64,000 bases of DNA from Brachypodius melanocephalos (GCA_013398615.1 VZSR01003371.1:9154197-9218196); one strand, 5' to 3'; shown: positions 25,011-36,924, numbered from the stretch's first letter. Program-made: numbers and translations. The notes: generated from the letters alone by a model not told the origin.

Positions 25011-27268
25011 AGTAAGATTCTAACTTGGTTAATTTTCTAAAAAATATCATTCTAGCTTACTACTTCACCTTGATTTTATACATCTTAATTTTTAAAACAC
25101 AGCGTACTTAAACTTGGAAAGAAGTTTAATCAAAGAAACAGAAAACCAGAGTGTTGTCCTAAATTAATGAAGACTCAAAAGAGTGTTTTAGATTTCTACT
25201 TACTTGCTTCCCCAATCAGACAGTCAGGACAGCAGAGATCCAGATGGACAGAGATAACAGTGACAGTCTGCCATCCCTGGGCTATCAAAAAAGCAGGTCC
25301 AGCACTCCCAACCACAACCCTCTGAACTCACTTGAAGGGTGCTCAACAGAAGAGGGTTGGGTTTGGCTCCTGCAGCTGGTGCAGCACCATTGCCACATCT
25401 TTGTAAGGTAAGATAAATGCTTGTGCAAGAATTATACTCAGGTCTTACTGCCTACTTCCTACCACACATCCAACAGGGAAAACACCAGTACTTTACAGCA
25501 GCTTGGGTTGTATTTACTGAAATGACTGGATTCAAGTCAATGGGACAATGCCCACAGTCCTGACATTCTGATTTATTTTCCTTTTTTAAATCAAGCAGTA
25601 GTGAAGGAACATACTTCAGACTCCTTTCTGACATTCCTGGGAAGCAGGTGAGCTTGGAGCATTGTTTCACCTTGCAGAGAGGAACCCTAGACAAAATATT
25701 GGCTTTCACCATCTTTTATCTTTTAGAACAATTCAGAGGAAACATTACACCTGTGAATAACAAAACCACTACCAATTACACTGAGTCTGCATTTTCACCT
25801 GCTGACGTGTATTGTACAGACTTCAATCCCTGAACAATTCTTTCTAAGCCAAGTCACTGGTTTGTTTTGTACAGCTACACAGATGTGATCACTGTATGTG
25901 AATATCTCTCCAGAAGTACATCCATTGCAGAATGAGATAGTCTTTAAAATAAATTGTTTTTAAATATGCAGTAATAGCTCAAAATCGATTACACATTGAG
26001 TTAATATCTTTAAGATAAATTGAAGGCTTCTTATTAATGTAATAGACTATGGATCGTATCCTGAGGGTGCTCAAATCAGGCCCACCTATTTTATTAAGAG
26101 CCCAAGCACATGCCTTTTTTTTTAAAGTGCTGAACACTTAGCAACCTGCAGTGATTTCAAAGCTCAAGATTGTTGAAAAACAGTAAGGTATATAATTTAA
26201 ACATCTAAACACAAGCTTACTGGAATTTGCAAAGAAAATTCTAATGAATACCTATGTAATTAATTTAGAGACCTTGGGCAGTACCACTGGAAGAATCTTA
26301 CTACAGATGCTTCATTTACATACTGGTGGCTGTAATGCACTGAGGTATTTAATGCACCTGAAAAAACACAAACACTTATCCCAACACACTTCATTATCAT
26401 CTCAAATTCACGTTACCACAACTCTAACAACCTTATGCATGCTCTCAGCCCACAGCCAGGTAATCCCACGGAGCTCAAACCTCTTACACTGAGATTAAAG
26501 GTAGATTATGTTGTTGGGCTTTCACTGTTGTACCTCAGCTGATGCAAGGTCATTTATTAAGCTTTAATAAACTGATTACAAGTCTGAGCCTTAAGTTTCT
26601 CCTGAACATACCAGCAGTTGCTGAGAGTCATGGAGTTACAATCACTTAAGAAGTTACCACTTACCAACCATTCTGTGAGGATACTTACATAAAGCATCCC
26701 TAGAGGTGGTTTAAATCCATTTAACTTTCAATTAGTCATTCCACACTCAGTTGTGTCTGTACCATATACAATGTAATATTTCAAACTGCATCATTGAACA
26801 CCATGCATTGTCCTTAAAAACATAACTGACTCAGATAGGTTTAATTTCCATAAGTAAACATTCAAATGCAAATTAAACTGATGTAACTGTTTTTAAAGAA
26901 ATGAACAGTTGTGCATGGAAGACTATGAATCCATTTAAACACATCTGTGTCTTTTTATTCATTCTTAAATAAAGTAAATTTTAGACTATATTTAGAGTAT
27001 GGTGGATAGTAGAGCTGTAAAATACCTGTTTCACTTAGCTTTTTGGATCTTTAAAGATTACCAACGATAATAATTATCAAAGAGTCAAACAGCAACTATA
27101 CACATTATTCTTTATTTGGTATTATTTTACAACTTTATAGGTAAACCTTCATTATACTAATATAGGAGATGAAAGCTAATTTAGCAAGGAAATGTTGGGT
27201 TAAATTTAAACATCCTTCAGGAACTGCCTATTAGTGAATTGCTGTAAAGTTTGCATATAACACACCAT
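25011..27268. other. Unique non-coding sequence, no gene seen
   Basis: No gene or identifiable transposon. The stretch around 26,510-26,620 has conserved-looking words (GCTGATGCAAGGTCATTTATT, then AAGCTTTAATAAACTGATTAC) including an AGGTCA nuclear-receptor half-site, which may be regulatory. The remainder is bland AT-rich DNA. Confidence 0.45.
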
Positions 27269-27269
27269 T

Positions 27270-27602
27270 CTATGATTTCATAGAATCACAGAATCATTTA
27301 AGTTGGAAAAAATCTTCAATATTATCAAGTCAAACAATTAATCCAGGTGCCAAAACACCACTAAAAAATATCCCAAAGCACCAATTGTGCACATTTTTTA
27401 AATCCCTCCAGGGACAGTGATTTCACTACTTCTTTGGACTCCCTGTCCCAATGCTTGACAACCTTTTCATTAAAAAGCTTTTCCTAGTATCTAACTTAAA
27501 CCTCCCTTGTGCAATTTGAGGCCATTTCCTCTTGTCCTCTCACTTGCTGCCTGGGAGAAGGGACCAATCCCCACCTGGCCACAACCTCCTTCAGGTATCT
27601 TT
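27270..27602 (-). mobile_element. CR1 LINE 3' end, minus strand
   Basis: At its left edge the plus strand reads CATAGAATCACAGAATCA (27279-27296), the reverse complement of the CR1 terminal octamers, followed by AAGTTGGAAAAAATCTTCAA, which corresponds to the CR1 3' UTR. Further in come TCCAGGGACAGTGATTTCAC, CTCTTGTCCTCTCACTTGCTGCCT and GGGAGAAGGGACCAATCCCCACC, all standard reversed CR1 words encoding the end of ORF2. Only about 330 bases remain, so the copy is severely 5'-truncated, as most avian CR1 copies are. The sequence is more diverged than the plus-strand CR1 at 5.5 kb, and its frame is broken. Confidence 0.93.
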
Positions 27603-27605
27603 TTG

Positions 27606-28880
27606 TTAGTAAATTTACACCTATTACAGTTCCAGAAGGAAAAGACTAAATTTAGAGGAAAATGTAGGCAAATCATGACCTTCAAAAGAAATGCGAACAT
27701 CTGCTCATTTCTTTAAATAGCTGCAAAACTAGACACATGAAGAGAATTTGGTATAAAGAACTGTCTAATGCTTATATGTAAACTATCAAAACACAGTGTC
27801 AGTGGTTCCTGGCAGCACTCCTCAACAGGATGCTGCACTGAGCACTGGTAAGAAAAGGTTCATAAGGAAGTAGATGAAAACTGTTTTCTATTGAGCACCT
27901 GTTTAAACATCAAGGGTCAAAGCTGAAGTTCTCAAGTAGCATCCAAATGCTGCCAAAGGGTAAATGTCAGATTGTCTTTGGTATATTACAAATTTTACGA
28001 AACAAAAATCATTGTAATTTAAAAATCTTACTTGGCTGCAAGGAAAAATTACAGATGTCTGCACACAATATAAATAATACACACCCACTTATTTGCAGAA
28101 TCAAGGCATAAAGTTACAGATTTAGAAAGTCTTCAGATTTTACAATATTTAAACAAGGTTTTGAGCTAATCCTATATCTTTAGGGGTCATAATGATGAAC
28201 TGCAACTGAGGTCACCATTTGAAAATTATTTTAAATGTTATGTAACCACTAAAGATTATCATACAGCAGTGTGTATTTTATTATGCTACTCTAGATCCTG
28301 GTTGACAGGATACCAAAGAAAGACTGCCTACTTTATCAGAAAAAGCAGGAGAACACCTGCTGGATTTTGGCAGAAGATCAGTCCAGAATTGTTGGAGTAC
28401 AGAAGTATTTGCAAAGCATCTGCAAGAACCCCACAGACAGCAGATTAAAAAGCCTGACTTTCTCAACTCTCCAGAATCCAATAAAAATTTTGCATGCTAG
28501 AGGAACCAAAATGTGTGTATTACCTAAACCATTTCTATCTCTCCTCCAGCTCAGTGAACACTTACATCCCTTGTTTGGGTCAATATTTCATTATTCTATG
28601 AAATTAGATCCCAAAAGGTTAACCCAAAATTAGAGGAAACATCTGTGATTCCAGAACATATAAATATTGGTGGGGACATGACACAGAGCACACAGAAAAG
28701 GAACAGCTTTCTTTGTGCCTGCACAGCCTGTACCTGTCATTCCAGTGTGTGGAGGCCTAAGGAAAATGTTACTTTTACAAATTATTTAGGAGCCTCATTT
28801 CAGCACTGTCACACTTTGCAAAGTAGATGTCCCAAATTTCTGAACACTTAAATGCAGTTATATGGCATTAAAAACCAGAA
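27606..28880. other. Unique non-coding sequence, no gene seen
   Basis: No exon or transposon is recognisable. Small open frames at 28281-28481 (minus) and 28367-28633 (plus) overlap each other and resemble nothing known to me. Confidence 0.5.
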
Positions 28881-28889
28881 TCTGTGAGT

Positions 28890-29080
28890 GAGAGGAGGGC
28901 ACAGGCTGCAGTGGCATCAGCAGCAGGGAGCTGTCATTTCACATGCCTGCTGCAGAACACGTCAGGGAGTCAGGGCACAGCAAAGCGAGTACTGATGAAT
29001 CTATGTAACACCTCCTTGAAGTGATGGCAAGTTAACACGCAGGTCCAATCAAAGCTTTCAGCATGCAAAAACAAAATCAA
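28890..29080. promoter_or_regulatory. Candidate conserved non-coding block
   Basis: This patch has retained CpGs (ACACGTCAGGG, AAAGCGAGTA, TAACACGCAGG), a CACGTCA-type bZIP word and TCCAATCAAAGCTTTCAGCATGC near 29043, where ATCAAAG is a TCF/LEF-like core. It stands out from the CpG-poor background. The call is tentative without an alignment. Confidence 0.25.
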
Positions 29081-30060
29081 AGCAGGCCCCTTGAGAGACT
29101 AAATATAGCTCCAAATCTAAACTTTTTGAGAAATGTTAAGAAAAAATGAAATGTACAAGAAAATTGATTTATTCTAATACAGAGTCTAGAGCTACAGCTG
29201 ATCTGCCTATCAAGCCACATCTTAACCAACTGCCTCCAGTGGTTTAGTTAATATTTTTCATTTCTCCTTAATATGGCTATTACAGTAACTACTTTCAATT
29301 TAAATCTGGCAGTACAAGCCATACTCGGGTGCTATTAAAAAAGTGTCTTAAATAGGATTACTTACTAGATTATGCTACACACCCAGAAAGCATTTGCTGG
29401 GAAACTCTGACATTATAGCTCTGCAATCACTGTAGCATGTGCTATGTATAGATGTATACATTCTTGAGCTCCTATGCAAGCACACACTCTGCCATGGCTC
29501 ATGTATATATAAATGGATGAGTATCCACACTGTAAAAGAAAAGGACAATGGGTTTGATCTGTAAGCAAAATAGCAACAGATCAAATCAAGGAAAAGTGAA
29601 CAAAGGAAACAAATACATCAGATCTGCAGTGCAGACACATCACTTTACACTTGGAAAGCACTACATTAGGCTGCAACTTCATTTTTTAGAGCAATGAGAA
29701 ACAGGTAGAAGAGCTTTGCAGCAGAAAGCCCACTGCTGTCCCAACTCTGGCTGCAGCAGGGCAGAGGGTTTGTTCCTCACCACTGAGAGCTCTCCCTCCC
29801 TTTCTTTCACAACCTCTGCCCCTGGGACCACACGCCTGCGGGCTTGGTGCTGGATTTGGTCTGGCATTTCTTCTGCCAGGCCTGCTCTGTTCTGCTAGGC
29901 ACCAGACTGCTGCTGCAGCTGTAGCTGAGGTCTCAGGACTTTGTGCACATATGATCAGATTGATGATAACAACTGTAAGAGGAAGGAGGAAAAGGAAGAG
30001 AATAGAAATCAATGACTTACTGTACCAAGAAAGAACCAATTATTCAGCAAATCTGCTCTT
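29081..30060. other. Unique non-coding sequence, no gene seen
   Basis: Nothing coding is recognisable. The GC content rises at about 29,740-29,900, where overlapping frames of 60-117 codons occur on both strands; they look like chance frames in GC-richer DNA and have no motif I know. Confidence 0.5.
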
Positions 30061-30064
30061 GCTA

Positions 30065-30465
30065 ATTCTGTCACACAACCTCATTCATTAAAGTTCCACC
30101 ATTATTTGAATTAACTGTTGCTGTCGCAGCAATAATATTCACAATCAGACACTCACATTCTGAAACTACATAGCTTCTATTAGACCCAATTTAGTGATGT
30201 CGCTGCAACTAATGAACTGGTTTGTAGTTTAATTATAGTGCTTACCAGATAATTTATTAGACAGCAATAAAGTTTAGATTTACTTCTCCTGCAATACTGC
30301 TGCATTATTAGATTTACACATGAAGCTGCATGTTGTTCTTAATTACACATGTATAAATCTTGAGAAACTCTACTGAAGTTAAAAGTTATTTTAAATTGAC
30401 ATGCAGCTACTTTGCATTTGAAAATCTATAACAAAGTGCAGTTTTGTTCCATGTATGTGCATTAC
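30065..30465. promoter_or_regulatory. Candidate conserved enhancer block
   Basis: About 400 bases of AT-rich but non-repetitive sequence contain a hairpin TTGCTG-TCG-CAGCAA (30118-30132), a second TGTCGCTGCAAC word near 30198, TAATTATAG near 30231, TCTTAATTACAC near 30336 and a TTTGCATTTG octamer-like word near 30412. Preserved CpG in AT-rich DNA together with these homeodomain and POU cores is the look of an ultraconserved-type element. No target gene is visible. Conservation is inferred, not measured. Confidence 0.4.
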
Positions 30466-30734
30466 TTACAGCACTCCAGGTGGCCACTTTGATAATGATA
30501 CAGAACATTTTTGTACCGTTGAAATAAATGCCAATCCTGTAACAGAAAGTGCTTTTCTAATAAGAAATTAAATGCGCTAAACATTTAGTGCAAAAAGCAG
30601 CATTCAGACAATTCCTACTATATATTCAAAGATGATTAACTAGAAAAACTGCACTCAAAAAGGTAAAATTAATTTGCCTCAAAATCAACTCAGTGAAATA
30701 TTAAGAAGCAGAGGCTCTACTGTATAAAAATTTG

Positions 30735-30771
30735 AGATCAATTAACAGAGCTCACAGATCAATTAACAGAG
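30735..30771. repeat. 16-bp direct repeat, period 21
   Basis: AGATCAATTAACAGAG occurs at 30735-30750 and again, identically, at 30756-30771, separated by CTCAC. Each copy contains an AATTAA homeodomain-type core. A recent local duplication or a doubled binding site would both explain it. Confidence 0.9.
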
Positions 30772-32659
30772 TAAAAGAAAACAATTGATTTTTCCAAGCA
30801 GATAAGATTAAATATGAAAAAAATCACAAGGTAAAATAATATTGTATTTATCATATTACAGTATTATATGATTAACTCTACATAGGACTAAAAGGCTAGA
30901 TAGGATCCAAATTTCAAATCTATTAAAGCCTGAACCTGGACAAACTCAGTACAAACAGATACAACTTTTTTTTCAATTTTTTTTAATACAGCATAGTGGT
31001 GGAATTTTATAGTTGCTTTGATCACATATAAGCATATAGTAGCACTCCACCTGCCTTTTAAGTAATCAGTGGCATTTAGTAAAGAAGACTGTGATTCTAC
31101 TCATATTTCAGTGGTGAAAGTTGAGCAGGTGAACTACTGTGGAAGCAAAGAAAATCCTCCATTAGACTTATAACCCCTTTTTGGGATATCTGGCTTGGGA
31201 ATGCCATAGAAAACCTGCTTCACTTCTCTATCAGCTCTCTTTCAGTGAAATGGGGCTTAGAAAACCAATAGTTAAATCACATTGTGGGGAGACTTCCACA
31301 GGGGAGGCCACCTTCTATGTGATTCCTAAATAATTCTGGCCTGTTCAATGGCACATCCAGTCATACAAAACAGATTCATATTTTCAAAGATTTTGCAAAA
31401 TATGGGCTCTGTTCCTAGGGATCCAGGTCTTGAGCAGATGCAGATTACGTAAACCCAGATTCCCTATGCATATACCCCATTTAAACAAGAAGATACTAAT
31501 GTTTCCTTTGTCTACTGCTATTATTTGCACATTTAGACTGCAAATCCTTTCAATCACATTGGTTTCTTAGTTCGTTTCTGTAACAGACAAGGTACTAACT
31601 GATGGTGGAACAGATAGATGCCACCAGTATAAAAACTCTAATTACTGAAACAGTAAAACAGGTTGTTCTGAATGCTGCATGACATCTTTTAACATTGAGA
31701 AAACAGAATAAAATACACTGATTTTAAAAGTGTAGTCTTTTAAAAACATTATGTGTTCTTTCCTATGGTTTGCTTTTAGCTCTTGACTTCAATTTTTAAT
31801 GAAAAGAGAATTTTGGCTAGAACACCCTATGAGGTCTCAAAGTCCAGAGCAGTTTCCATCATATCAGCAACTGCAGCCCAGGCTGTGACACTTTTGTCAG
31901 CAGAATGACTTTGAAGTTGCTGGATTTCTGCAAGAAGCATGGTTTTGACCTAAAACTGGAAAATTTTAGAAAGGATAAGATGAAGAAAAATCCAAATGGC
32001 ATCCAACCTGTGCCCCAGTCCTTGAAAGTTGAGTTTTATTTCTCAAACATTATCTTTCCTCTGAAACTGGGTTTCTCTTCAAACTAGAATGCCTTCAAAT
32101 GGTCTCTGGGTCTGCCCCCACAGCTGGCAAAGGGCTGAGTGCCAGTTTAAGATGTTATCTCTACAGAGATTTTTATTCTACAGCATCCTGTATGTATTGA
32201 AATGGTAGTAGGGCCTTGGACAAAACAGAAGGAAAGGAAAATTACAGAAAAGAGAATTCTAAAATACTTGGAGGAGGGCAGGGAGGTGGAAGGAAATATG
32301 TAGGTATGAACACATTCACACAAATACACAAAATCAATACGAACTAATTTACATTTCAAAGCTGTAGCTGATGGGAAACCAAGAAGATTTCTGTCCTGAG
32401 GTTTTAAGTCAGCTGCTCAAGAGCTAGGGGCTCTTTGCCAAGTCAGATCCGGGTTTATATTTCTGATATATACAAAAGCTCAGGAGCCAAACTCACCGGC
32501 AGAAGAAGAAACATCTGCCACACACACATCTTCTGTCTGCATATTCCCCATGTCAAACTCCCTACTTTTTTAACTAAATACTCAAAAACCTCCAGTGTGA
32601 ATGCCATTCCTTGATCTCATATAACAGCGAAAGGAGAATTAATAAAAGAAAAATAGATG

Positions 32660-32692
32660 AGAAAGAAAGAGAGAAAGAAGGAAGGAGGAGAA
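32660..32692 (+). repeat. Purine-rich simple sequence
   Basis: An uninterrupted purine run of GAAA, GAGA and GGAA units about 33 bases long. It is low-complexity DNA with no gene content. Confidence 0.8.
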
Positions 32693-33098
32693 TGAAACAG
32701 TTTGTTTTCACCTCTCAGTATCACTCACCCATACACACACTCTGAAAAAATGGCAAGGAGGGCACTAGCAGACCACTACATATTGCACTTGTCAAGAAAC
32801 AGCCAGGTAGTCAAGAAAACCATGCCTCTCTTATCTTCTTGCATTTATATATTGATCATCTCTGTGAAGTGACCACATTGCTTTAGTAGGCTCCAGTCAC
32901 CAATGACCTGTGTCAAATCAGTTATAAAAATGCAATGATCAACATATTATTGGTTCTTCTTTCCATACCAAAGTCAAATTCTTGTATTTTCTTTACCTAA
33001 CTCCTCCACCTCCTGCTACCTCTTCCTTTAGGCTGCTAACTTGTGGCATTTGTCACAGACAGAAAGCACACGTTTAGAAATAAGATGCCTGGAAAAAG

Positions 33099-33590
33099 TT
33101 GAGTAAGCTGAAAGAGTTGTTCCACCATATCAAAATAGTGATACCAACAAATGACATAGGACAAATTAACAGTGCACAGAAAGAAAGCATCATCTTCCCA
33201 TCACTGCCCCACTGGCATGTCCTTTACCGAGTCTCTGAGTTCTTTCAAACTTCTCCTAAGAGTGCAAGAAAGTTTTGGACAATGACACCCATCCCCTTTG
33301 ATGCTGCACTGAGCTCAGTTTCAATTTCCTGCAGCATTCCAGCAGACCTCAGAAATATTACTGCTCACTGCCTTAGGCTAAACCAAATTATAGAACCTCT
33401 TGGTTTCAATTTCTTATTCCACCAAAAGTCCCCAGAGCCACAGCTGTCACTGGACTCCCCAGTAATATCCATATACAGGGTTAATATTAAGGGACAGTTA
33501 ATACCCTTTCATTCATTTTTGACGTATCTGCATTTTAAGCTTCACACAAAGTGGCAAAACCAAGAAATACAATCAAGTTACACAAATTGA
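33099..33590 (+). other. 163-codon open frame, probably non-coding
   Basis: This is the longest open frame outside transposon sequence. The predicted product begins MSKLKELFHHIKIV and has no motif, signal peptide, membrane segment or repeat I recognise. At the stop frequency of this AT-rich DNA, about one frame of this length is expected by chance in 64 kb on six frames. There is no CpG island, clear promoter or splice structure around it. I list it only because of its length; a spliced or lineage-specific gene cannot be excluded. Confidence 0.1.
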
Positions 33591-33599
33591 GTTAGAACT

Positions 33600-33755
33600 T
33601 GTTATCTAAAACATTTTGGTAATACAGAGATATCAATGACAAAAATACGTCGGCTTTCAAGATAAACAGGGAAAACAATTCAAGTAAGAAACTAAGATAA
33701 GCTTGTGCAGCTTTGGATTTTTTGGCACCAGTCAGTTGACACACATTTGAATTAC
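33600..33755. other. Non-coding spacer
   Basis: Short AT-rich stretch after the long open frame, with nothing recognisable. Confidence 0.4.
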
Positions 33756-33759
33756 CTAA

Positions 33760-34190
33760 ATATAAGATTTTGGTAACTTTTAATGCATCATATCCATAGT
33801 TTTATGTATTTCTATTTCATATTTTTGGGGGCCCAAACTGTTGTATTTGTTATCATCTGAAATATAAAGCTATTTAGTCATAAACACGCAGCAGCAGCAG
33901 CAGGAGCGACCCTCTGTGACTACTGCATAAAATCTCTATCTTGATTCGAGCCATATTGAATTTAACTATTTTAATGATAACTACTCTCATCAGGAGGTCA
34001 CATAATAACATTTCTCAGCCTGTAGGGAGAGAACGCAGCTAAACTGATACATCACCACCAATACAGTTTTCTGCTTCTCTGCTTTATGCTCTAAGAAAGC
34101 ATCTTCTTTCACACAGCTCTACCTGTTAATTATTGTGCAAAGATGCCACTCATTTGACTGAAACAATATGCAGCATAAGGCGGGCCTGCA
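33760..34190. promoter_or_regulatory. Candidate conserved non-coding block with CAG x5
   Basis: Five CAG units at 33889-33903 are flanked by CpG-bearing words (ACACGCAG, GGAGCGACC, GATTCGAGCC, GAACGCAGC), unusual in this CpG-poor DNA. Nearby are TTTTAATGCATCAT, TTTTAATGATAAC and TGTTAATTATTGTGCAAAG, all homeodomain or C/EBP-type words. The mixture resembles a conserved enhancer. No open frame spans it convincingly, so the CAG run is not a polyglutamine exon as far as I can see. Confidence 0.35.
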
Positions 34191-34199
34191 CTACAAAAC

Positions 34200-35700
34200 C
34201 ACTGATTTTAACTGAAGATACTGAATACCTCTTCAGAGGTTTGGTTGTTTTAATTCAGCTCCTAGTTTTTATTCCACCATAAAACAGACCAAGTCAAGCA
34301 TAAAGCAACCACATAGCCCATTGTATTCTGCACGTTAATTCAGTGACTTTAATAAAAGGGCTTAGGCAAGCAAACTTACCAATACTTCAGCAAACCTGGA
34401 AAACCACCACCAAAGGCAGCAGCCTTTTTCCTTTTCCAGTTTTGTACACAAGTGCAATGTCTTGGATCCAATAGATGTGCACGTGCTTATGAGTCACAAA
34501 AGGCAATGGCTGGACCAGTCTACGCAAGAAGAGGACTGGGTTTGTGCTCCCAGCCTATACACCTTTTTAATCTCATTTTTCAACAAGAATCCTTTCCTAC
34601 CTCTCCCCTGAAACTTGAAACAAACAAGTGTGCTTTTGCAACTCTTGCCTGTACTATAACCAAAATATACACTCAAAAACACAAACCAGAACATTACTTA
34701 CTGCCAATCTCTGAACAAACACAGAAACGATGACAGTAGATACATAATGATTGTTATTTTCTACTCACACCCTTCATACTAGACATCTGCCAAAAGTTAC
34801 TTTATTTGCAAAGCTTAAAATTCTTGAAAAGCCAAGATCACTTTGGAGACTTCCTACTTCTCTGAGTGTTGGATTACAGTATGTGCACGCAACTGACTGA
34901 CAAGTGAAAAAACAAAAAAATATTATTTATGCTTGCATAAGATCAAAAGCATATACAGTAAACGTTTCTGACAATATCAGGACTATACCTGAATAACCAT
35001 TCCATGGAACTGAAGTGGAAAGGGAGGGCCCGTCTTCAGCTCTTGTACAGAGGCTTGGAAGTATCCCTAATCCTTCCCAGAGCAGAAGAAAGCATGAGCA
35101 CTGGAAAGGCCTGGCATCAAATGCTGGCTCTGGTGATTTCAGATGAGTCAACATTTCATCCAACATTGACTGTAGGAGATTTCTTTTGTCAGCAAACATC
35201 AAGCAGCACAAAACAACTGAAGAAAGGCAGTTTTGGAATATGACTGCTGACAATCGACCTCCTGAGCCTTCAGGACCCTCCAGAGCGGTGAAACAGAGAC
35301 ACTGGCTGCAGTAGAATGGCACAAGGCTGGCTCCTGCTTCAACACAACAAATGTTTGGGGTTTATTCCATATTACTGCTACTCTCGTTTATCCTTCTGCT
35401 AAAAAAAAAAGTAGATTTCCCTTTAGGTGTCTTTCTTCTATGTTGTGAATGGAAACATATAAAGAGTTTTAATTATACTTTTAATTTTTGATTCTGATTT
35501 CTAATGGTCCTTCACTGCCTCTTGGATGTCAGGCATAGTACAAGATACTGTGCAGTCTGCATCAGTGTGTCCAGGTTCTGCCCATCTCAGCACACCACAG
35601 ATCTCCCCCAGCTATACCTAATGCAGGCAGCAATTTATTTCAAAACATTTTAAATTACCATACTTGTTTGTCTCCACATCCTTTACCTCTTTTCTACTCA
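34200..35700. other. Unique non-coding sequence, no gene seen
   Basis: Contains a 131-codon minus-strand frame at 34927-35322 overlapped by an antisense frame at 35004-35243, neither recognisable. The words CCTGGCATCAAATGCTGGCT near 35110 resemble the tRNA-related part of MIR, but the match is too short to call. Confidence 0.45.
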
Positions 35701-35705
35701 CTCCT

Positions 35706-35752
35706 GGTGAACTAGCTCAGTTGGTTAGAGCATGGGGCTAATAATGCCAAGG
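35706..35752 (+). mobile_element. tRNA-Ile(AAT)-like 5' part, SINE or tRNA relic
   Basis: The run TAGCTCAGTTGGTTAGAGC (35713-35731) is identical to the D-arm and A-box of vertebrate tRNA-Ile, and TGGGGCTAATAATGCCAAG (35733-35751) matches its anticodon arm, with AAT as the anticodon. The first seven bases, GGTGAAC, stand for a degraded acceptor stem. After 35752 the T-arm and B-box are absent; GGAACACATGGAACACA follows instead. It cannot fold as a full tRNA. Passerines carry TguSINE1, a SINE that arose from a tRNA-Ile gene with a CR1-type tail. I see no clear CR1 tail here, so a truncated SINE or a broken tRNA copy are both possible. Confidence 0.75.
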
Positions 35753-35759
35753 AACACAT

Positions 35760-36300
35760 GGAACACACAAGGTAGGATTGCTAAACTGTGACTTCAAAAG
35801 CTGATTTAATGTCCTTAAGGTACACACTGTGCATACCTAGATTTCAAAAGACTGAGATAGAACAAATAAGGTCAATCATAGCAAAAGTTGGAAATTATTC
35901 CAAGTGAGGATATCTTGAGTAAGGTGCCAGCCAGAGTTCAGACATCATGCTGCCACAAGCCCGGGGTCACCACTTCACCTCTCTATGTGTCAGTGCAGCA
36001 AACAGCTTAAATGAATTGCACCTAAGAGGGCACACAGCTGTGTAAATCTGCACCCTCTGAGCAGAGAGTGCTTACAGCAGTAAGCTGGACTAAAACGGAG
36101 GTGCCCGATGTACACAGGAGGAATGAGCTATACCTTTGTTTGACCTGAGATCTTGCTCAGTGCAACCGAAAATCAGAGAGTTCAGGTTTTACCAAACAAG
36201 AAACACATTTGACTTGGAGAGCATTATTCAGGATGTCATGGTACTCATTAAGTGTAAATCTACAGTAATTCTATAACAGAGGCTGGAGTAACACCAGTTT
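35760..36300. other. Unique non-coding sequence, no gene seen
   Basis: Downstream of the tRNA-like relic I see no recognisable SINE tail, gene or repeat. Confidence 0.45.
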
Positions 36301-36309
36301 AAAAAAGGT

Positions 36310-36560
36310 GAGATTTAGCAAAGAATTATGCAATCTCCTTCGTTTGTTTCGCATGGACTAATTAACAATAATTGCAATCTGCACTAATGAGGTGGGTGTT
36401 AACTCAATGTAAGCAGCAAAAAACCAACCTCCTAAGCAATTCCCTGTCTAAACATTAGGCCTTCCTCAAACGTAAAGATACACTCCAAACCAGTTTATTT
36501 TAATTACCCATAAGCAACAGGAGGAAAAACCAGTCACATCTTGGCCATTTAAGTGCAAAT
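36310..36560. promoter_or_regulatory. Candidate conserved non-coding block
   Basis: Contains AAGAATTATGCAATCTCC near 36322, TTTCGCATGGACTAATTAAC near 36348, AATAATTGCAATCTGCACTAA near 36367 and TTTTAATTACCC near 36500. The repeated TTGCAATCT/ATGCAATCT words and TAATTAA cores resemble C/EBP, POU and homeodomain sites of a developmental enhancer. This is a tentative reading. Confidence 0.3.
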
Positions 36561-36924
36561 TTCACTAGTACACAGATGAGTTACAAAGACCTCCACAACA
36601 TGGCTCAGAATGGCAATTCTGAGAAGTTGTTGAATCTAATGATGCAACAGAAAGATTAAATTTACCTCACTAACCATTCAAATCTGGACAGAGACAGATG
36701 GAGCAAGTATATCAAATGTTGGTATTTCAGGGGGAAAATTTTAAATAGTAAAAACATTATTAAAATAGCAATTATGAAAATATAAAATCTACTGAAGTCT
36801 GACTTCCTTAGTCCACAGAGGTCCCAAATACAACTGCTGAAGTATCAATGCTACAATTTAATTGTGCAGATATTCTGAATTCATCTATTACAAATGTTTC
36901 TACCCAGCTGCTCTGTACCCCACG

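Larger units (their letters stand above)
30470..33095. other. Unique non-coding sequence, no gene seen
   Basis: No exon, RNA gene or transposon is recognisable. Notable small features are a 16-bp tandem-like duplication at 30735-30771 and a purine-rich (GAAA/GGAA) run at 32660-32692. Short frames at 31905-32087 and 32147-32359 (minus) have no family resemblance. Confidence 0.5.

Noticed and set aside
27491..27716. Two antisense open frames of 69 codons
   Set aside because: Both overlap the end of the minus-strand CR1 fragment; the minus-strand frame is decayed CR1 ORF2.
34927..35322. 131-codon minus-strand frame
   Set aside because: Peptide is Cys/Leu/Ser-rich without domain pattern and overlaps an antisense frame; no promoter or splice evidence.
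35706..35780. Functional tRNA-Ile gene
   Set aside because: The T-arm and B-box are missing and the acceptor stem cannot pair, so no mature tRNA could form.
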